Positions 61,727 to 64,000 of a stretch of 64,000 nt of DNA are shown piece by piece. The notes under the pieces were generated by a model. It was not told the DNA's origin, ran no database searches, and saw only the letters and a list, made by a program, of their open reading frames with translations. This DNA is from Scenedesmus sp. ARA3 (Eukaryota; Chlorophyta; Chlorophyceae; Sphaeropleales; Scenedesmaceae), in contig RWJK01001948.1 of the NCBI GenBank assembly GCA_004335835.1, positions 116,477 to 180,476 of the forward strand. Direction: 5' to 3'. Positions within the stretch are counted from its first letter, which is position 1. Every line of letters begins with the position of its first letter. The translations under genes and the position numbers were made by a program.

Positions 61727-63123
61727 GGTATGGTGAACGGCAGCGTTCACACGGCTGCTGCTAATCAATGCCACCATCATGGGCTTGAACACGTTGAGCT
61801 CAAAGTGGCCAAGGCTGCCCGCAATGCTGATGCCTGTGTGGTTGCCCATGACCTGTAGCGGCAGCAGCAGCGGCAGCAGCAGCATAATGGCGATTGGCCA
61901 TAATTGCGCTGCTGCTGCCAAGTACATGCTATGCCACCATCACAGCTTTCACACATGGAAATAACAACCGTCACCATTGCTGCCGGCAAACTCACACCTG
62001 TGTGGTTGCGCATGAGCTGCGCGATAAGGTGTTGGCAGCAGCCATTGTGCACGCGTGACAGCAGCAACAGTATGGTGAATGGTGACTGCAAGACTGCAGC
62101 CGCCGACAGCGGTCGCGGCTTATGATAGTGATAGGAGGAATCTGACACTAGGCTGCTTTTCAGGCATAATCCTACCACACTACCAGTGTGCAGCAGCACT
62201 CAGACGTGGTGATGCATGCAGAAACCATATGCAGCTGTGTTGTGCAGCTGGTTCACATTTCACCATCCCTTATATGAGGGATGGTGAAATGATGTGATGC
62301 GTGGCTTGTTCATTGGCGCCACCTCCATATACGGAGGTGGCGCCAATGAACAAGCCACACAACACAGCCAGGTGGCTTCAAATTCAAACTCAAACTCCGA
62401 GCATCACGTGCTACTGTTGCCAGCAGAAGCACCAGCACTACAGCCTGCCGCCCAGGTCAAAATGCATGTGTGTGTTTCGAAAAAAACTGCTGAGGCTGTT
62501 GCTGGAGGAACCTGCTGAGGCTGTTGCTGCGCACTTGTAGCTGCTACCAGTAACCTATGTATGTATCCAGCAGCTGCCAAGATTGGCTTTACACAGGCAG
62601 CATTGCATTGACCGCCTGAATTCCTGCAGTATCATGCACAGCATTGCTCACATGTACAGCCCTACACAGCTGCTCTGCTAAGCACGTATGGAACCAGGGA
62701 GAAATGCAGACCACGCACCTGTGCCGCTACCGTGGTGATGGCTTCGCACTGCGTGGGGTTGACCTTGCCTGACGCTGCCGTCAAGAACCAGAATATGCAA
62801 AAGCTGCTGATCATCTTCCGTAGCTCAAACATGGTTGCAGTCAAACATGCCCAAAAGCCATGCAGGGGACCACTGCCAACCCCTGTTCAGCCCTGACACC
62901 TGAAACCTTGCAGCGATATTTGAGAAACGCACCTGTGCCGCCACCATGGTGATGGCCTCGCACTGTGTGGGGTTGACCTTGCCGGGCATGATGCTGCTGC
63001 CAGGCTCATTCTCCGGCAGCAGCAGCTCACCCAGGCCACACCTGCAGCAGCAGCAGCAGCAGCAGCAGCTCAGCCCACCTGCAGCAGCAGCAGCAGCAGC
63101 AGCAGCTCACCCAGGCCACACCT

Positions 63124-63158
<35 letters not shown>

Positions 63159-63518
63159 TCAGCCCGCACCTGCAGCAGCAGCAGCAGCAGCAGCAGCTCA
63201 CCCAGGCCACACCTGCAGCAGCAGCAGCAGCAGCAGCGGCAGCGGCGTGACGTCAAGCAGCATATCAGAGCAAAGGCCAGCAGCATCCAGGTGTGCGGCA
63301 GCAAGTGACCGCGGTGCAGGATGCAGTGCAGCAGCAGCAACAAAACCCAGCACCCACCTTGGCCCTGAGCCAAGCAGCCGGATGTCATTGCCGACCTTCA
63401 TCAGTGACACCGCCAGCGTGTTGAGCGCTCCGCTGGCCTCAACCAGGCTGTCATGTGCAGCCAGTGCTTCAAACTTGTTAGGCGCCGTCACAAACGGCAG
63501 GCCCGTGTCCGCTGCCAC
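60523..63518 (-). CDS. FUM: Fumarate hydratase, class II (5' part beyond window)
   Basis: Catalyses fumarate to malate hydration in the TCA cycle, normally mitochondrial. Exons seen: 63518-63358 ([35 protein letters not shown]), 63041-62933 ([16 protein letters not shown] then [20 protein letters not shown], the family signature and catalytic Ser loop), 61489-61332 ([39 protein letters not shown]), 60742-60523 ([48 protein letters not shown], stop TGA). Phases join. These cover about the C-terminal half; N-terminal exons lie right of 64000. Every intron and the 3' flank contain exon-edge echoes. Confidence 0.96.
60811..62015 (-). repeat. Fumarase echoes, last two exons
   Basis: 60811-60864 copies the start of the last exon with its GCAG acceptor. 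About 61595-61682 and 61765-61857 are long copies of the start of exon 61332-61489 ([18 protein letters not shown]) with acceptors; together with the exon they form a tandem array of about 175-190 bp units that also includes intron sequence (ACACGGCTGCTGCTAATCAA). 61985-62015 is a short further copy. Confidence 0.92.
62257..62290. repeat. Perfect inverted repeat, 14-bp arms
   Basis: Arms 62257-62270 and 62277-62290 (AGGGATGGTGAAAT on the right) flank the 6-base loop TATATG. The pair extends by one more base each side. Confidence 0.97.
62301..62358. repeat. Perfect inverted repeat, 26-bp arms
   Basis: Arms 62301-62326 and 62333-62358 are exact reverse complements around the 6-base loop ATATAC. 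It lies 10 bases after the first hairpin, in a fumarase intron. No coding content. Confidence 0.98.
62700..62770 (-). repeat. Echo of the fumarase signature exon end
   Basis: Copies the end of exon 62933-63041 ([17 protein letters not shown]) with the GTGCGT donor. Frame intact, few changes, about 200 bp downstream of the real exon end. Confidence 0.9.
63025..63240. repeat. CAG-interrupted tandem array at a fumarase acceptor
   Basis: CTCACCCAGGCCACACCTGC plus CAG runs occurs three times (from about 63027, 63107, 63198), alternating with a CTCAGCCC-type unit (two copies). The copy at 63041 is the real exon start; the others are echoes of its first bases with the acceptor, separated by CAG tracts. 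Confidence 0.9.
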
Positions 63519-63554
63519 CTGCACACACCAGAAAGCATCAACAACGAGATGAGA

Positions 63555-63937
63555 GTGCCGCGGCATCCACCAGGCTGTCATGAGCAGCCAGTGCCCCAAA
63601 CTTGTTTGGAGCTGTTACACACAGAAGGCCGGTGTCTGCTGCCACCTGCATGCAGTACAGAGCAGAAGCAAGGACATTGAACGTGCAGCTGACCTCCACC
63701 AAGCTGTCATGAGCAGCCAGCGCTTCAAACTTGTTGGGGGCTGTGACAAATGGCAGGCCGGTGTCTGCTGCCACCTATATTTCAGGAAGATAACAAAGAG
63801 GTCTAAGGTGCAACACTGGGTACAACAGAAAACATTTCAAAGGCCTTCACTTGGCTGCTGGCTTCCATCATAAGCAGCCAGTGCTTCGAAGTGGTTGGAG
63901 GCCGTTGCAAATGGCAGGCCAGTGTCTGCTGCCACCT
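63555..63937 (-). repeat. Three echoes of a fumarase exon start
   Basis: Copies of the start of exon 63358-63518 ([27 protein letters not shown]) lie at about 63555-63647, 63690-63776 and 63865-63937, most with an AG acceptor (the copy at 63776 is altered). Spacing is about 128, 129 and 161 bp. Confidence 0.93.
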
Positions 63938-64000
63938 GCAGGCCCAGCGGGATGCAGCACAAACGTGTGCTGGGGCTGTGTTTGTTACGGCTGTTGAGGC

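Noticed and set aside
61595..61857. Echo copies as real additional fumarase exons
   Set aside because: Including them would repeat the same protein segment, and frames break after the copied part. The phase-consistent chain uses only one copy of each edge.

Overview
This is nuclear DNA of a eukaryote, most likely a chlorophyte green alga of the Chlorophyceae (Sphaeropleales/Scenedesmaceae-like; the lineage is inferred). The evidence is intron-rich genes with GT-AG introns, plant-type genes (plant MED12, ABCG7, EMB8-like hydrolase, a plastid cyclophilin, a Tat-type lumen protein), TGTAA polyadenylation signals after two stop codons, and very heavy CAG/CTG triplet repeats. No prokaryotic operon, CRISPR array or phage was seen.

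Layout, left to right. 103-2681 (-): EMB8/ABHD-type alpha/beta hydrolase, running off the left edge. 4248-8255 (-): DOMON plus cytochrome b561 membrane protein. 8770-10733 (-): ZNF830-like pre-mRNA processing factor. 11438-25311 (+): a very large Mediator subunit MED12 gene in 11 exons, encoding about 3,390 residues. 25.4-27.2 kb: non-coding. 27225-30866: two different satellite arrays that abut, each with a unit of about 180 bp. 31112-35069 (-): MYND zinc-finger protein. 35.4-36.13 kb: a copied exon fragment and a tRNA-derived SINE-like element. 36189-38411 (-): STAR1/FetA-type ABC ATPase. 39419-42245 (-): chloroplast cyclophilin. 43085-45043 (-): predicted thylakoid-lumen protein. 45643-53763 (-): ABCG7-type half transporter, 16 exons. 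55381-58622 (-): second MYND protein. 58935-59665 (+): inverted, broken copy of the first MYND gene. 60523-63518 (-): class II fumarase, running off the right edge.

The genes are unrelated housekeeping and organelle genes, not a pathway cluster. What ties the window together is a structural habit. Beside many exons the intron holds one to three degenerate copies of the nearest exon edge with its splice site, here called 'exon-edge echoes'. They occur in at least seven genes and form ladders of roughly 100-160 bp in ABCG7 and fumarase. A second habit is triplet tracts placed by intron end: sense CTG runs before 3' splice sites and, less regularly, sense CAG runs after 5' splice sites. I consider these two patterns the most interesting content. 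Exon boundaries were set by hand from GT/AG sites, reading-frame continuity and remembered family conservation; no alignment or transcript data were available.
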